Source of the DNA: UBA1444 sp964521625
GTDB lineage: Bacteria; Bacillota; Negativicutes; UBA1444
Direction of reading: 5' to 3'
Length of the DNA: 64,000 nt
NCBI GenBank assembly: GCA_964521625.1
Contig: CAZFSM010000010.1
Span: 1-64,000 of the forward strand
In this document: one piece after another, positions 42,848 through 52,501 of the stretch
How the letters are laid out: every line of letters starts with the position of its first letter
How positions within the stretch are numbered: position 1 is the first letter of the stretch
Notes under the pieces: model-generated
The model's database searches: none
Seen by the model: only the letters and a program-made list of their open reading frames with translations
Told to the model about the DNA's origin: nothing
Made by a program: the position numbers and the translations under genes

Positions 42848-44143
42848 ATGTCGTTTTTAGATCTTTATAACCGCAAACTAATGACAGCGGAAGAGGCTGT
42901 TCGAAAAATTCACAGCCATAATGAAATTGTAGCGGCGGTCGCAGCGTCAGAGCCTGCGGGACTGCTTAGCAAACTACACACGATAAAAAATCAGGTGGAA
43001 GACGTTTCTGTAGTCATGGTATTGCCACTGGGTGAGTATGATTTTTATATGAAACCGGAGATGAAAGGCCACTTCATGCTTAACGCATGGTACTATGGTG
43101 GTGGTTGCCGCAAAGTTATCGGGCAGGGAACCGTATCATACAACCCGACTCATTTGCACAACTGCATGGCCAAAAGGATTGATGCCAAAAATCCCCGTAT
43201 TTTCTTTGGCACCGCGACACCCATGGACAAAAACGGCTATATGAGTTTGTCACTGGGAATCATGGTTGAAAAAGATGCGATTGAAAACGCGGACTTAGTC
43301 ATCATTGAAGTCAATAAAAATCTGCCGCGGACACTGGGAGATACGTTGGTGCACATACGTGACGTGGATGCTGTTGTTGAAAATCATCGCCCGCTTCCGG
43401 CTCTGCCGGCAGTTGTTCCGACCGAAAAAGACAAACTGATCGGGCAATACATTGCGGAACTGGTAGAAGATGGGTCAACAATTCAGCTGGGGATTGGCGG
43501 GATTCCGAATGCCGCTGCGTTATTCCTGGCCAACAAACGTGATTTGGGAGTGCACACCGAGATGCTGTCCGACGCAATTGTCGATTTGGTTGAAGCGGGA
43601 GCAGTTACCGGTCGGGAAAAAACAATCTGGAAAGACAAGATCGTTGCGACATTTGCGTTCGGTTCGAAAAAACTTTACGACTTCATCAACGAAAATCCAA
43701 TGATTGAAATGCAACGCGGCTCAGTAGTCAATGACCCTTATGTTGTGGGACGCAATCACAAGATGGTTTCCATCAATACGACACTGCAGGTAGACTTGTT
43801 TGGCCAATGCTGTTCGGAAGCAATCGGATTCCGTCAGTATAGTGGCAGTGGCGGTGCGGCTGATACTGCAGCGGGCGCACAAAAATCCAAAGGCGGCAAA
43901 TCGATTATGGCACTATACTCTACCGTAAAGGAAGATGCCTTATCGTCGATTGTTCCGGTTCTCAGTCCCGGTGCAGCGGTAACCTTATCGCGCAATGACG
44001 TTGATTATGTCGTGACGGAATACGGCATTGCCAGCTTGCGGGGAACAAACTTGGCCGAACGCGTCCAGCGCCTCTCTGCGATTGCCCATCCCAAGTTCCG
44101 CGATATGCTGCAAGATGAAGCAAAAAAGATGCAGCTCTGTTAA
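42848..44143 (+). CDS. Acetyl-CoA hydrolase/transferase family CoA-transferase
   Basis: A 431-aa family I CoA-transferase of the 4-hydroxybutyrate/butyrate:acetyl-CoA transferase group. The oxyanion loop is GIGGIPNAAA. The catalytic Glu is Glu238 in HTEMLSD, the same position as in the well-studied 4-hydroxybutyrate transferase. The C-terminal half has GFRQYSGSGGAAD and VTEYGIASLRG. It would move CoA from acetyl-CoA to the acid brought in by the neighbouring transporter. AGAGGTGGAAG precedes the ATG. Confidence 0.92.
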   Translation: MSFLDLYNRKLMTAEEAVRKIHSHNEIVAAVAASEPAGLLSKLHTIKNQVEDVSVVMVLPLGEYDFYMKPEMKGHFMLNAWYYGGGCRKVIGQGTVSYNPTHLHNCMAKRIDAKNPRIFFGTATPMDKNGYMSLSLGIMVEKDAIENADLVIIEVNKNLPRTLGDTLVHIRDVDAVVENHRPLPALPAVVPTEKDKLIGQYIAELVEDGSTIQLGIGGIPNAAALFLANKRDLGVHTEMLSDAIVDLVEAGAVTGREKTIWKDKIVATFAFGSKKLYDFINENPMIEMQRGSVVNDPYVVGRNHKMVSINTTLQVDLFGQCCSEAIGFRQYSGSGGAADTAAGAQKSKGGKSIMALYSTVKEDALSSIVPVLSPGAAVTLSRNDVDYVVTEYGIASLRGTNLAERVQRLSAIAHPKFRDMLQDEAKKMQLC

Positions 44144-44173
44144 AAAGAATAATATTGAAGGGGATGAAATTTT

Positions 44174-45454
44174 GTGAAAACCAGTACAAAGGTAATTGGC
44201 GCCGTTCTATTTTGTTATTTGGTAGCATGGCTGGACCGCATGGCGATCAGTATGGCGCTGCCATATATCGGCAAGGAATTTGATCTTTCGGCAACTGCAC
44301 TGGGAGGAATTCTAAGCGCGTTCTTTATTGGCTACGCCGGTTGCCAGATTCCCGGTGGATTATTAGCCGACAAATATGGCGCCCGGAAAGTTATTACCGG
44401 AGCATTGGTAGTGTGGTCGGCCTTTACCGCGCTTACCGGCATGGTGACAAACATGACCCAGATGCTGATTGTCCGATTCGTTTTTGGTGCAGGCGAAGGT
44501 GTGTTTCCCGGCCCGGTATGGAAAATTGTCGGCAGCTGGTTCAGCAAAAAAGATCGGGGCACAGCGAATTCCTGCGTCTTGACCTCAACAACGCTCGGGC
44601 CTGCATTGACGCCGCTGTTGGTGGCGCCGCTCATCGCAGCATATGGATGGCGTATGGTATTTATTTTACTTGGTGCTCTTGGCATCATTTGCGTTTATAT
44701 CAGCTGGCGGTATATTGTGGACCGACCGGAAGAATTCCCCGGAATTACCGCTGAAGAAGTGAAAAGCATCCGCGAACAACGGGAAGCAGATGAAAAAGCT
44801 TCGGCAAACCTTGAACAGAGTATTGCGCCCAAGTCATCTTTCTGGGATTTGATTAAGGAACCGAGAATCTGGGTCATGTTCTTTGGCGTATTTTTCCTTA
44901 CAGTGCCCATTTGGGGCTATATGACATGGTTGCCGACCTATCTGGTTAAGGTTCGCGGCATGAACCTGACCCGTATGGCAGTTGCTGCTTCCATTCCTTT
45001 CTTTGTTGCGACGGTCGGCATGTTACTGTCTGGCTGGATGTCTGACAAACTATTCCGGGGGCGCCGACGTTACCTGGTTATCGTGGCAGAACTAATTGGT
45101 GCTTTTTGCCTGTATCTGTTCTATACCACTCCGTCCGCTGAGTATGCGTTGCTATATCAAAGCCTGGCGGCAGGGTTCCTGTTTATGGCGCTGGGATCAA
45201 TTTGGGCGTTACCGGTTATTTATCTGCCGGAAAATCTCATGGGATCAGGCAGTGGTTTTGTAAACACCGGCGGTCAGCTTGGCGGGTTGGTTGCGCCGCT
45301 TGCATTGGGCATGGTGATTGACTATACTGGCGGTGACTATGATGCTGCATTTAAATTACTGGCCTTTTCCTGCCTGGTTTCCAGCACGATAATTTTCTTC
45401 GGTATCCGTGAAAAAATGGCAAAACCGGCCGCAGCACCAGCAGCGGCAAAATAG
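44174..45454 (+). CDS. MFS transporter, anion:cation symporter type
   Basis: A 426-aa inner-membrane carrier with 12 predicted helices. The loop-2 motif GGLLADKYGARKV and the N-terminal DRMAISMALPYIGKEFDLS resemble the ACS family that imports organic anions such as hexuronates, tartrate or phthalates. It starts at GTG 44174 after GAAGGGGAT. It is placed in the operon between the CoA-transferase and the flavoprotein, so it probably imports the acid that is then activated. Confidence 0.88.
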   Translation: MKTSTKVIGAVLFCYLVAWLDRMAISMALPYIGKEFDLSATALGGILSAFFIGYAGCQIPGGLLADKYGARKVITGALVVWSAFTALTGMVTNMTQMLIVRFVFGAGEGVFPGPVWKIVGSWFSKKDRGTANSCVLTSTTLGPALTPLLVAPLIAAYGWRMVFILLGALGIICVYISWRYIVDRPEEFPGITAEEVKSIREQREADEKASANLEQSIAPKSSFWDLIKEPRIWVMFFGVFFLTVPIWGYMTWLPTYLVKVRGMNLTRMAVAASIPFFVATVGMLLSGWMSDKLFRGRRRYLVIVAELIGAFCLYLFYTTPSAEYALLYQSLAAGFLFMALGSIWALPVIYLPENLMGSGSGFVNTGGQLGGLVAPLALGMVIDYTGGDYDAAFKLLAFSCLVSSTIIFFGIREKMAKPAAAPAAAK

Positions 45455-45519
45455 TCGGCTTGGGCAGGAATTTATCGGGTTCAGCTTTAAGTATACTTAG
45501 TAAAGGGGGGAGTACATTC

Positions 45520-46161
45520 ATGAAAGTACTGGCTATTTGCGGATCACCGCGGGAAAATGGCAACACCGAATTTTATCTGCGGACGCTGCTGACAGAACTA
45601 TCTGCACAAGGGATGGAGACCGAGTTCCTAGCTTTACGGGACAAGGAAATTCGTCATTGTACAGGCTGCTATGGTTGTTTGGAACACAAAGCCTGTGTGC
45701 AAAAGGACGATTTTGAATCGGTATTTGCCAAAATGCAGGAAGCCGACGCCATTCTTATCGGTGCACCGGTATACGTCAGCCGGCCTGCTGCTTTGCTGTC
45801 GCCGCTGTTGGAACGGGTCACTTTTTCCGCCCGCGCGTCAGGCAGAATGCTGTCGGGAAAAGTGGGAGCGCCGATCACGGTGGCGCGTCGTGCCGGGCAA
45901 ACGTTTGCTTTTGCCGAACTGCTGCTTTGGTACTTCATCAACGATATGATCATTCCAGGCTCCATGTACTGGAATGTAGGAGTGGCCGGGGCCAAAGGCG
46001 CGAAAAACGCCGCCGAAGATCTGGAAGGAATCGAGATCATGAAGTATTCGGCCGCCAACATTGCCAAAGTTATGCAGGCAATGAAAAACAGTGGTGCTAC
46101 TAACAGTGTAGATAGGGATAAACTATTTTTCCAACCGGGCAAACAACCGGAAAAAGCCTAG
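45520..46161 (+). CDS. Iron-sulfur flavoprotein (NADPH-dependent FMN reductase family)
   Basis: A 213-aa flavodoxin-fold protein from ATG 45520, with AAAGGGGGG upstream. The FMN phosphate loop is GSPRENGNT. A compact cysteine motif CTGCYGCLEHKAC (Cys47, 50, 53, 59; CX2CX2CX5C) matches iron-sulfur flavoproteins (Isf) that bind a 4Fe-4S cluster. It probably transfers electrons for a reductive step of the pathway. Confidence 0.87.
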   Translation: MKVLAICGSPRENGNTEFYLRTLLTELSAQGMETEFLALRDKEIRHCTGCYGCLEHKACVQKDDFESVFAKMQEADAILIGAPVYVSRPAALLSPLLERVTFSARASGRMLSGKVGAPITVARRAGQTFAFAELLLWYFINDMIIPGSMYWNVGVAGAKGAKNAAEDLEGIEIMKYSAANIAKVMQAMKNSGATNSVDRDKLFFQPGKQPEKA

Positions 46162-46175
46162 AAAACCAATACCGG

Positions 46176-46206
46176 AGGGCCTGGACGCAAGTCGCGGGCC
46201 CTTTTG
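46176..46206 (+). terminator. Terminator after flavoprotein gene
   Basis: AGGGCC pairs with GGCCCT around an inner GAC-GCAA-GTC hairpin, then TTT. It separates the sigma-54 operon from its activator gene. Confidence 0.6.
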
Positions 46207-46286
46207 GTTTTGCCCTTGCAGCAGGCAAAACCAGTTTGTATGGCGAATAGGATACACGTTGAAAACAGAAGGGCGGTGCGCTGGCA

Positions 46287-47684
46287 ATGCAGGAAGAACG
46301 ACCGGCAGCGTTGGAAGAAAAATTTGTCGAAAATGTGTTCCGAATTTTTGATCACATGCCGATAGGGATCAATTTTGTTGATGAAAATGGTAAAGTAGTA
46401 CGTTTAAATCAGGCAATGCTCGACTATTTTAAATTTACCCATGATGTCGAAGGACGGCATATCTGTGAAATAGAACCATCCTCCCGACTACCCATCGTTC
46501 TCCAGACGAGAAAGGCGGAAATCGGGCAGCGTCATCGGTTTGCTGACGGACGGGAAGCGATTGTGCACCGGATCCCGGTCATCGAAAACGGGCGTTTGAT
46601 TGGTGCATTGGGGATCATTCTATTTGGTGATGTACAGGATGTATATCTGCTGGCAGAAAGAAACCGGTTGCTTCTTAATAAATTGGCCCATTATGAAAAA
46701 GGAAAAGCATTATACCAAGCCAAGTATGCGTTACATGATATTCTTGGCGATAGTGCAGACACCAGGGCAAATAAAGAGCAGGTGCGCCGGATCGCCCGTT
46801 CCAACTCCAATGTGCTGATTATCGGTGAAAGTGGGGTCGGCAAAGAACTGTTTGCTCATGCGATTCATCTGGAGAGCCCGCGCAAAGATGCGCCTTTTGT
46901 GCGCTTAAACTGCGCAGCAATTCCAGAAACATTGTTGGAATCGGAGCTGTTTGGTTATGTAGAGGGTGCGTTTACAGGTGCTGTCAAAGGCGGACAGGCC
47001 GGCAAATTTGAACTTGCCGAAGGCGGCACTTTGTTCCTGGATGAAATTGGAGATATGCCTTATGCGATGCAAGCGAAATTGTTGAGGGTATTGCAGGAAC
47101 GAGAATTTGAAAGAGTCGGCGGTAAAAAAATAATCCGGGTCAATGTGCGGGTGGTCTCGGCAACCAACGCAGATCTGGAAACATTGGTGCAAAGAGGCGG
47201 GTTCCGCCGAGATTTGTTCTATCGACTGAATGTTCTTAGCCTAAAAATTGCGCCCTTGCGGGAACGCCGGGAGGATATCCCCAATCTTGTGTATCATTTT
47301 TTGGGGCAGATTTATCAGGAAAATGGCTGTTACGCTACAATTTCTCAAGAATGTCTCGATGCTTTGGGGCGCTATAATTGGCCCGGCAACATCCGCGAAC
47401 TGCGTAATGTGGTGGAAAAGATCGCTCTGGAAGCAGAAGGTAGGGTTGCCAGGCTGGAAGATATCCCGGCCTATATCCGGCGCAATTTGAGTAATACCAG
47501 TGTTTTGGCCGACAAAAGCAAAGGCCTCCGAGCCTTGCTTGCACAAGTGGAGGCCGATAGTATACGTCATGCTCTGGAGCAATGCGGGGGCTGCAAAACG
47601 CAGGCCGCAGCCTGGCTCCAAGTCCCCAAAATGCGGTTATACCGCAAAATGAAACAATTCGGGATTGATGCCGGCACAAATTAG
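46287..47684 (+). CDS. Sigma-54-dependent transcriptional activator (PAS-AAA-HTH)
   Basis: A 465-aa enhancer-binding protein. An N-terminal PAS domain covers about 12-125 (DHMPIGINFVDENGKVVRLNQAML). The AAA+ domain has Walker A GESGVGKE, the sigma-54 contact loop GAFTGA, Walker B GGTLFLDEIGDM and RVVSATNADL. A Fis-type HTH is at the end (ALEQCGGCKTQAAAWLQVPKMRLYRKMKQFG). The PAS sensor suggests response to a small ligand or redox state. Most likely target: the -24/-12 promoter at 41723. It converges with and overlaps the next gene by 4 bp. Confidence 0.95.
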   Translation: MQEERPAALEEKFVENVFRIFDHMPIGINFVDENGKVVRLNQAMLDYFKFTHDVEGRHICEIEPSSRLPIVLQTRKAEIGQRHRFADGREAIVHRIPVIENGRLIGALGIILFGDVQDVYLLAERNRLLLNKLAHYEKGKALYQAKYALHDILGDSADTRANKEQVRRIARSNSNVLIIGESGVGKELFAHAIHLESPRKDAPFVRLNCAAIPETLLESELFGYVEGAFTGAVKGGQAGKFELAEGGTLFLDEIGDMPYAMQAKLLRVLQEREFERVGGKKIIRVNVRVVSATNADLETLVQRGGFRRDLFYRLNVLSLKIAPLRERREDIPNLVYHFLGQIYQENGCYATISQECLDALGRYNWPGNIRELRNVVEKIALEAEGRVARLEDIPAYIRRNLSNTSVLADKSKGLRALLAQVEADSIRHALEQCGGCKTQAAAWLQVPKMRLYRKMKQFGIDAGTN

Positions 47685-48991
47685 AAAAGCTTCGGTAAAG
47701 ACGGCAGTTTGGGAATACCGGGCGAAGCAGGTGATTTTGGTATTCCAGGCAGTGTGGGAGCGCCCGGCAGCCCCGGAACCAATGGAGCTTTAAACAACAG
47801 TTTCAGGCTGTTCAGGCTTTCGGCATCACCAATATAAATTGATTGCCCGGCTATCTTTGCTGTCAGGTTAAAATAGCGGGTATTGGCGCCTCGTTTTGCA
47901 AAGTTGCCGGACAGTGCATCAAACGCGATTCCGGATACCGATCCGGCCCCCATTTCAAAAGTTCCATCCGCATTGGCGCCTTCCCAGGGACCCTGTCCCT
48001 GTACATCAGCCGAAAAGGCGAGTCGTCCCTGAATATCTTTGTCTGATAGCATTGAACTATCCAGGTTTTGCCCAGAGACCTTCTGAACATAGCGAAGTGT
48101 ATCCGGGTGCAAGGGTCCGTGAGTCTGTATGCTGCCGCCAAATGCATTGAGCATGGTGTTGGCGAGGGACAGCGTGTTGTCGGCAAACGAAAAATCACCG
48201 CTGGCATTGCTAAAGGACATATCGCCCAGTGTGCCAGCCGGAATTTTGAAAGATCCTTTGGCGGAAGGATTGGTGGTTGTGCCGGCAAGGGTTGCCTGAA
48301 ATGAGGTCGGGCCCTTGATCCGGATGGAAGTCGCATAGGAAGCAGGATCAACGCCTTCCGCAGTAACCATGATGTTGCCGCCGCCGCTAAAGTTCCAGGA
48401 GCCTTTGACCGCCAGAAGAGAGGCGCCGTCTTTTGTCTTTAGGTCGAGCCCGATTTCCGGGTATTTGGCGAAGTCGAGCGTTCCTGCCACATTTTTAAAC
48501 TGGTAGCGGCTATCGGGGGTGGTAACGCTGATTTTTGCGTTGCTGGCAACGACTTTGCCGCGAAAAGTACCGCCGGGAGTTACTGGTGGCGGGCTGGCGT
48601 TTTTCAAAACAGTGGTTGCATTCCACTGTTTTTGCTTATTCTGATCCAGATGGAGATCCAATCCATCCATGGTGATCGTGCGTACCCGTTCGATATCTAG
48701 CCGTCGACCGAAGAGATCCGACAGATCGTAATCAATAGATAGGGTTTTGACCGATGCGACAAGTGCTCCCAATTTGTCTTTCAACTCAACCTGATTGGCA
48801 GTCAGAGATCCGCTGGCAGAAAAATCGACTGTACTGACGGACAAGGACCCATTGAGCGAAGCAGCGGCCGTTTGAATGAGCTTTTGTTTGACAGTTTCGG
48901 TTAATGATGTGCCAAATAGCTGCCAACTGCCAAATACAAGCAAAATCAGGGCGACTAGTGCTATCAGGCTGAACTTGAATCGTTTATTCAT
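47681..48991 (-). CDS. AsmA-like envelope protein
   Basis: A 436-aa protein with one N-terminal transmembrane helix (about 8-28) and a long beta-rich region of AsmA/TamB type (LSVSTVDFSASGSLTANQVELKDKLG, ADGTFEMGAGSVSGIAFDALSGNF). It ends with a Pro-rich repeat tail (LPGAPTLPGIPKSPASPGIPKLPSLPKLF). AsmA-like proteins bridge the periplasm and move lipids in diderm bacteria, so this fits an outer-membrane organism. The start at 48991 has AAGGGAT upstream. Confidence 0.75.
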   Translation of the reverse strand: MNKRFKFSLIALVALILLVFGSWQLFGTSLTETVKQKLIQTAAASLNGSLSVSTVDFSASGSLTANQVELKDKLGALVASVKTLSIDYDLSDLFGRRLDIERVRTITMDGLDLHLDQNKQKQWNATTVLKNASPPPVTPGGTFRGKVVASNAKISVTTPDSRYQFKNVAGTLDFAKYPEIGLDLKTKDGASLLAVKGSWNFSGGGNIMVTAEGVDPASYATSIRIKGPTSFQATLAGTTTNPSAKGSFKIPAGTLGDMSFSNASGDFSFADNTLSLANTMLNAFGGSIQTHGPLHPDTLRYVQKVSGQNLDSSMLSDKDIQGRLAFSADVQGQGPWEGANADGTFEMGAGSVSGIAFDALSGNFAKRGANTRYFNLTAKIAGQSIYIGDAESLNSLKLLFKAPLVPGLPGAPTLPGIPKSPASPGIPKLPSLPKLF

Positions 48992-49175
48992 CTTGATCCC
49001 TTCTTTTTGCGATATGAGTTTAATACTATTATGGCAGATTGTTCGAATAAAGCAAAAATATATTATCTGGATTAAGCAGGGTTTCCAGGATCGACTGAGT
49101 ATTACTGTAATAGAAGAACAGAATGCTGTATTGTCGGTGTGTCAACATTATTATCAATGAAAGGGGAATTGAACA

Positions 49176-49739
49176 ATGTCAACGGGAATGATTGCTTTGA
49201 TCGCAGTGGTTGTGATTGTGCTGGGAATCGGCGGCTGGTTGGTCTCGGTCTACAATATGATGGTGAAGTTGCGCAACATGGTGCAGAACAGCTGGGCGCA
49301 GATTGATGTGCAACTGAAGCGGCGTTTTGATCTGGTGCCCAATTTGGTGGAGACGGTCAAAGGCTATGCGACGCATGAACGGGAAGTGTTTGAAAAGGTC
49401 ACTCAGGCCCGCTCAATGATTCAATCAGCGCAATCGCTTGAACAGCGGCAGCAGGGGGAAAACATGCTGACCAATACGCTACGGTCTTTGTTCGCGGTTG
49501 CCGAGGCTTACCCGCAATTGCAGGCCAATCAAAACTTTTTGGAACTGCAACAGCAATTGTCTGATCTGGAGGGGAAAATCGCCTTTGCCCGCCAATTCTT
49601 CAATGACACTACCATGAAGTTCAACACCGAAATTCAATCTTTTCCGACCAACATACTGGCGGGCATGTTCGGCTTTCAGTCGATGCCTTACTTCCAGGTC
49701 GATGACGCACAGCGTGAGGCGGTGGCAGTCAAGTTCTAA
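49176..49739 (+). CDS. lemA: LemA family protein
   Basis: A 187-aa protein with an N-terminal membrane helix (about 4-26) and an all-helical domain with the LemA pattern: YNMMVKLRNMVQNSWAQIDVQLKRRFDLVPNLVETVKGYATHE and a closing FQSMPYFQVDD. AAAGGGGAA precedes the ATG. It is followed 12 bp later by the DUF2207 protein, a very common pair of unknown function. Confidence 0.93.
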   Translation: MSTGMIALIAVVVIVLGIGGWLVSVYNMMVKLRNMVQNSWAQIDVQLKRRFDLVPNLVETVKGYATHEREVFEKVTQARSMIQSAQSLEQRQQGENMLTNTLRSLFAVAEAYPQLQANQNFLELQQQLSDLEGKIAFARQFFNDTTMKFNTEIQSFPTNILAGMFGFQSMPYFQVDDAQREAVAVKF

Positions 49740-49751
49740 GGGGGCGATCCA

Positions 49752-51644
49752 ATGCGCTTTGCAAAATGGTGCTTCAAAGGACTCGTTCTACTGATACTGT
49801 TGTTTTTTGCCATTTTGATCTTTTTCAGCGATACTGCCTGGTTCAGGCGGGTGACCGGAGAAAAATTCTTTGAGGAACTCGAAGTGCGGGTGGAAGCGCA
49901 GCTGCTGCCGGATGGCAGCATGAGTGTGAAAGAGACGCACGTGCTTCAATTCAACGGCGAGTTTTCCCGTTATCGTCGTCAGGTACCACATAAAGGGTTT
50001 GGCGATATGCGAATCGTTCGTGTGTCGGAATCGACCCTGGATTACCAGCGGCTGCAGACTGTTTCTGGCAGACCGGCCGGAAAATATACCTTTGCCCGTG
50101 GCCGGGAGGCCGGCAGCGATGTGTTCAACATCGAAATGTATTTCCAGGCCAAAGATGAAAAACGTAGTTTTGTCATCGAATATCTGGTGCTGGACGTAGT
50201 CCGGGTGCATACCGATGTGGCTGAGTTGTACTGGCAGTTCCTGGGCCGCAACCGTTCCGTCGCGACGGATTCTATGACGGTGACGCTGCAGATTCCTGCC
50301 GGTGCATCGCCGGAGCAAGTGCGGGTCTGGGGGCATGGCCCTTTGCGCGGTGAGGTGAAAAAACTCAGTGCGACGCAATTGCGGTGGGAAACGACGGACT
50401 TACCGAAGGATCGCTTTTTGGAAGGCCGGGTTGTTTTTCCGCCCAGTTTGACGCCACAGGCCAAAGTGTTGACCCGTCGTGCCGCACTAAACGGTATTCT
50501 GGCAGAAGAGCAGCGCTGGGCTGATGAGCGGGCGGCTGAACAACGCGAAGCGGTATACATCATGATCGGATCATTGATTTTTGCGGTTTTGGGCTGTGCT
50601 GTGGCCTGGTTCTTGTTTAACCGGTATGGGCGAAAGTTCAAAGGGTTGGTCGAAGTCGAGTATTACCGAGAACTGCCGGGCAATTATTCGCCGGCCGAAA
50701 CTGGCTATCTCTGTGAAATTGGCAAACTGAAACCACAGGCGATTTCGGCGACCTTCATGGATCTGGCCCGACGGGGCTATATCCGCATGGAACCGTCAAC
50801 CACACCGGAAACCAAGGATATCCTGGTTCGCCAGCTGAAACCGTTTGGTGAAGAATTACGGGTGCATGAACGGATGCTGCTGGATTTCTTTTTCAATCAG
50901 GTGGGCCAGCTGCAACCGGCAGTCTGGTTTGGCGCGTTGAAGCAGTTCCGCAAGTCCGATCCCAAGGCAATGAAAGCATTTGTCGAGCAGTTCCGCACAG
51001 TGGTTACGTTGTCGGTCGAAGCCAAAGGATTTCTGGAAAAGAGCCGCAAGGGCGTAAAAATTGCCGGTTGGGGTTTTGTCATTGCAGCAGTAATTTCGGC
51101 ACTTGCCTATAGCATTCGCGAGTTCGCTCCGATGCTTGCGTCTGCGGTGGTTGCCAGTGCGTTTTTAGCCGTAACGATAAAATCGCGCAACTTTACCCGC
51201 GAGGGGCAGGAACAGTACGATTTATGGCAGGCATTCCGCCGTTTCCTCACCGATTTTTCCAATCTGGACCGGGCCGAGTTGCCGCAACTGATTTTGTGGG
51301 AACATTATCTGGTATATGCGGTGGTGTTGGGCGTAGCGGCCGAAGTCATAAAACAACTGCCCTTCGTCTATCCGCAAGTCAACGATCCGAACAGTGATTT
51401 CGGCTATTACTGGGGTGGGATGTACCACACACGCTATGATTCAACGGGTGGCGCCGAGAGTTCTTTCGCTGGACTGGCCAGCTTTAACGAAGTGATGAGT
51501 TCGCTCAACGATTCCTGGAGCAGCGCGGTGACTGCGGCAGGTTCATCGTCCTCCGGCGGAAGTTCTTCCGGCAGCGGTGACGGCGGCGGTTTTTCCGGCG
51601 GCGGTGGAGAGGGCGGCGGCGGAGGCGGCGGTGACGCCGATTAG
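49752..51644 (+). CDS. DUF2207 membrane protein with Gly-rich tail
   Basis: A 630-aa partner of LemA. An N-terminal helix is followed by an extracytoplasmic beta domain (about 35-245), a transmembrane helix (about 275-295), a cytoplasmic region, two helices near 435-475 and an extreme C-terminus of Ser/Gly (SSGGSSSGSGDGGGFSGGGGEGG). This arrangement is standard for DUF2207. The function is unknown; an envelope role is likely. Confidence 0.9.
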   Translation: MRFAKWCFKGLVLLILLFFAILIFFSDTAWFRRVTGEKFFEELEVRVEAQLLPDGSMSVKETHVLQFNGEFSRYRRQVPHKGFGDMRIVRVSESTLDYQRLQTVSGRPAGKYTFARGREAGSDVFNIEMYFQAKDEKRSFVIEYLVLDVVRVHTDVAELYWQFLGRNRSVATDSMTVTLQIPAGASPEQVRVWGHGPLRGEVKKLSATQLRWETTDLPKDRFLEGRVVFPPSLTPQAKVLTRRAALNGILAEEQRWADERAAEQREAVYIMIGSLIFAVLGCAVAWFLFNRYGRKFKGLVEVEYYRELPGNYSPAETGYLCEIGKLKPQAISATFMDLARRGYIRMEPSTTPETKDILVRQLKPFGEELRVHERMLLDFFFNQVGQLQPAVWFGALKQFRKSDPKAMKAFVEQFRTVVTLSVEAKGFLEKSRKGVKIAGWGFVIAAVISALAYSIREFAPMLASAVVASAFLAVTIKSRNFTREGQEQYDLWQAFRRFLTDFSNLDRAELPQLILWEHYLVYAVVLGVAAEVIKQLPFVYPQVNDPNSDFGYYWGGMYHTRYDSTGGAESSFAGLASFNEVMSSLNDSWSSAVTAAGSSSSGGSSSGSGDGGGFSGGGGEGGGGGGGDAD

Positions 51645-51650
51645 TCGATA

Positions 51651-51696
51651 AAAAACGGAGGTAGTTGCAGCACGCCCTGCAACTACCTCCGTTTTT
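51651..51696. terminator. Bidirectional terminator between DUF2207 and YqaA-type genes
   Basis: A 20-bp perfect stem with a CACGCC loop, flanked by A5 and T5, shared by the convergent genes on both sides. Confidence 0.93.
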
Positions 51697-51705
51697 ATGT
51701 TGTTT

Positions 51706-52293
51706 CTATTCTGTTGCAGTCAAACTTTGTTTTCGTTTGTGCTTGCGGTAAAAATAGTAGCAAATTCCCAAAACTACCAGGACAATCGCCGTGGCTAGCA
51801 TGGCATCATTGGAATACTTGGACAACAGTTCCTGGGCGCTCGGGCCGAAAAAATAGATCACGGCTCCCGGCAATAAAAAGCGTTTGCCCCGGGCTACAAT
51901 GGAAATCAGGACAAAAACCAACAAATTGACCCGAAAAGCGCCGGCGCTGATGCAGACAAATTTATAAGGGATTGGCGCCACTGCAGCCAGAAAAACGGCC
52001 CACTTTGCATTGTCGCGCAAATAGCCTTCGATTTTTTCCAGGTATTTTGCCGGAATCATTTTGCGGGCAGCCGGTGCACCGACTTTATAACCGATTCCGT
52101 AGCCGACAAAACCGCCGAGTACTGAAGTAACCGTTGTAATTGCACCAAGATAAAGGGCATCTTGCGGTTTGGCCAGCATCAGGGGAATCATGATGATGTC
52201 CGGCAAGATCGGTGAAATAAAGGCCTCGGTGAACGTTGCGACCAGAAGACCATAAAGCCCCCATTCCATCAGCATTGCTACGATATCTGCCAC
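51706..52293 (-). CDS. YqaA/VTT-type membrane protein
   Basis: A 195-aa membrane protein of the YqaA/SNARE-associated (VTT) group, with about five helices, FISPILPDIIMIPLMLAKP near the start and the GGFVGYGIGYKVG and APIPYKFVCISAGAF motifs. Related DedA proteins act in lipid flipping and membrane homeostasis; no specific substrate is known here. GGAGG is placed upstream on the minus strand. Confidence 0.87.
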   Translation of the reverse strand: MADIVAMLMEWGLYGLLVATFTEAFISPILPDIIMIPLMLAKPQDALYLGAITTVTSVLGGFVGYGIGYKVGAPAARKMIPAKYLEKIEGYLRDNAKWAVFLAAVAPIPYKFVCISAGAFRVNLLVFVLISIVARGKRFLLPGAVIYFFGPSAQELLSKYSNDAMLATAIVLVVLGICYYFYRKHKRKQSLTATE

Positions 52294-52501
52294 TCTGCAT
52301 CCTCCAATAACACTGTATTGATAAATTATAACATGATTCTAACATTCCGTTATAGATAGTATCGACAGGTTCTTAGTAAAAGCGATTACGTTAAGGTTCA
52401 CTGGAAGGATTTTTCAGGGAAAAAAAGAATAATAATTAATGAGAAGTGCAAAAGTATTTTGTAGTAATAATATTTTTATTTTAGCTTGCGGGAGGGCGCG
52501 G

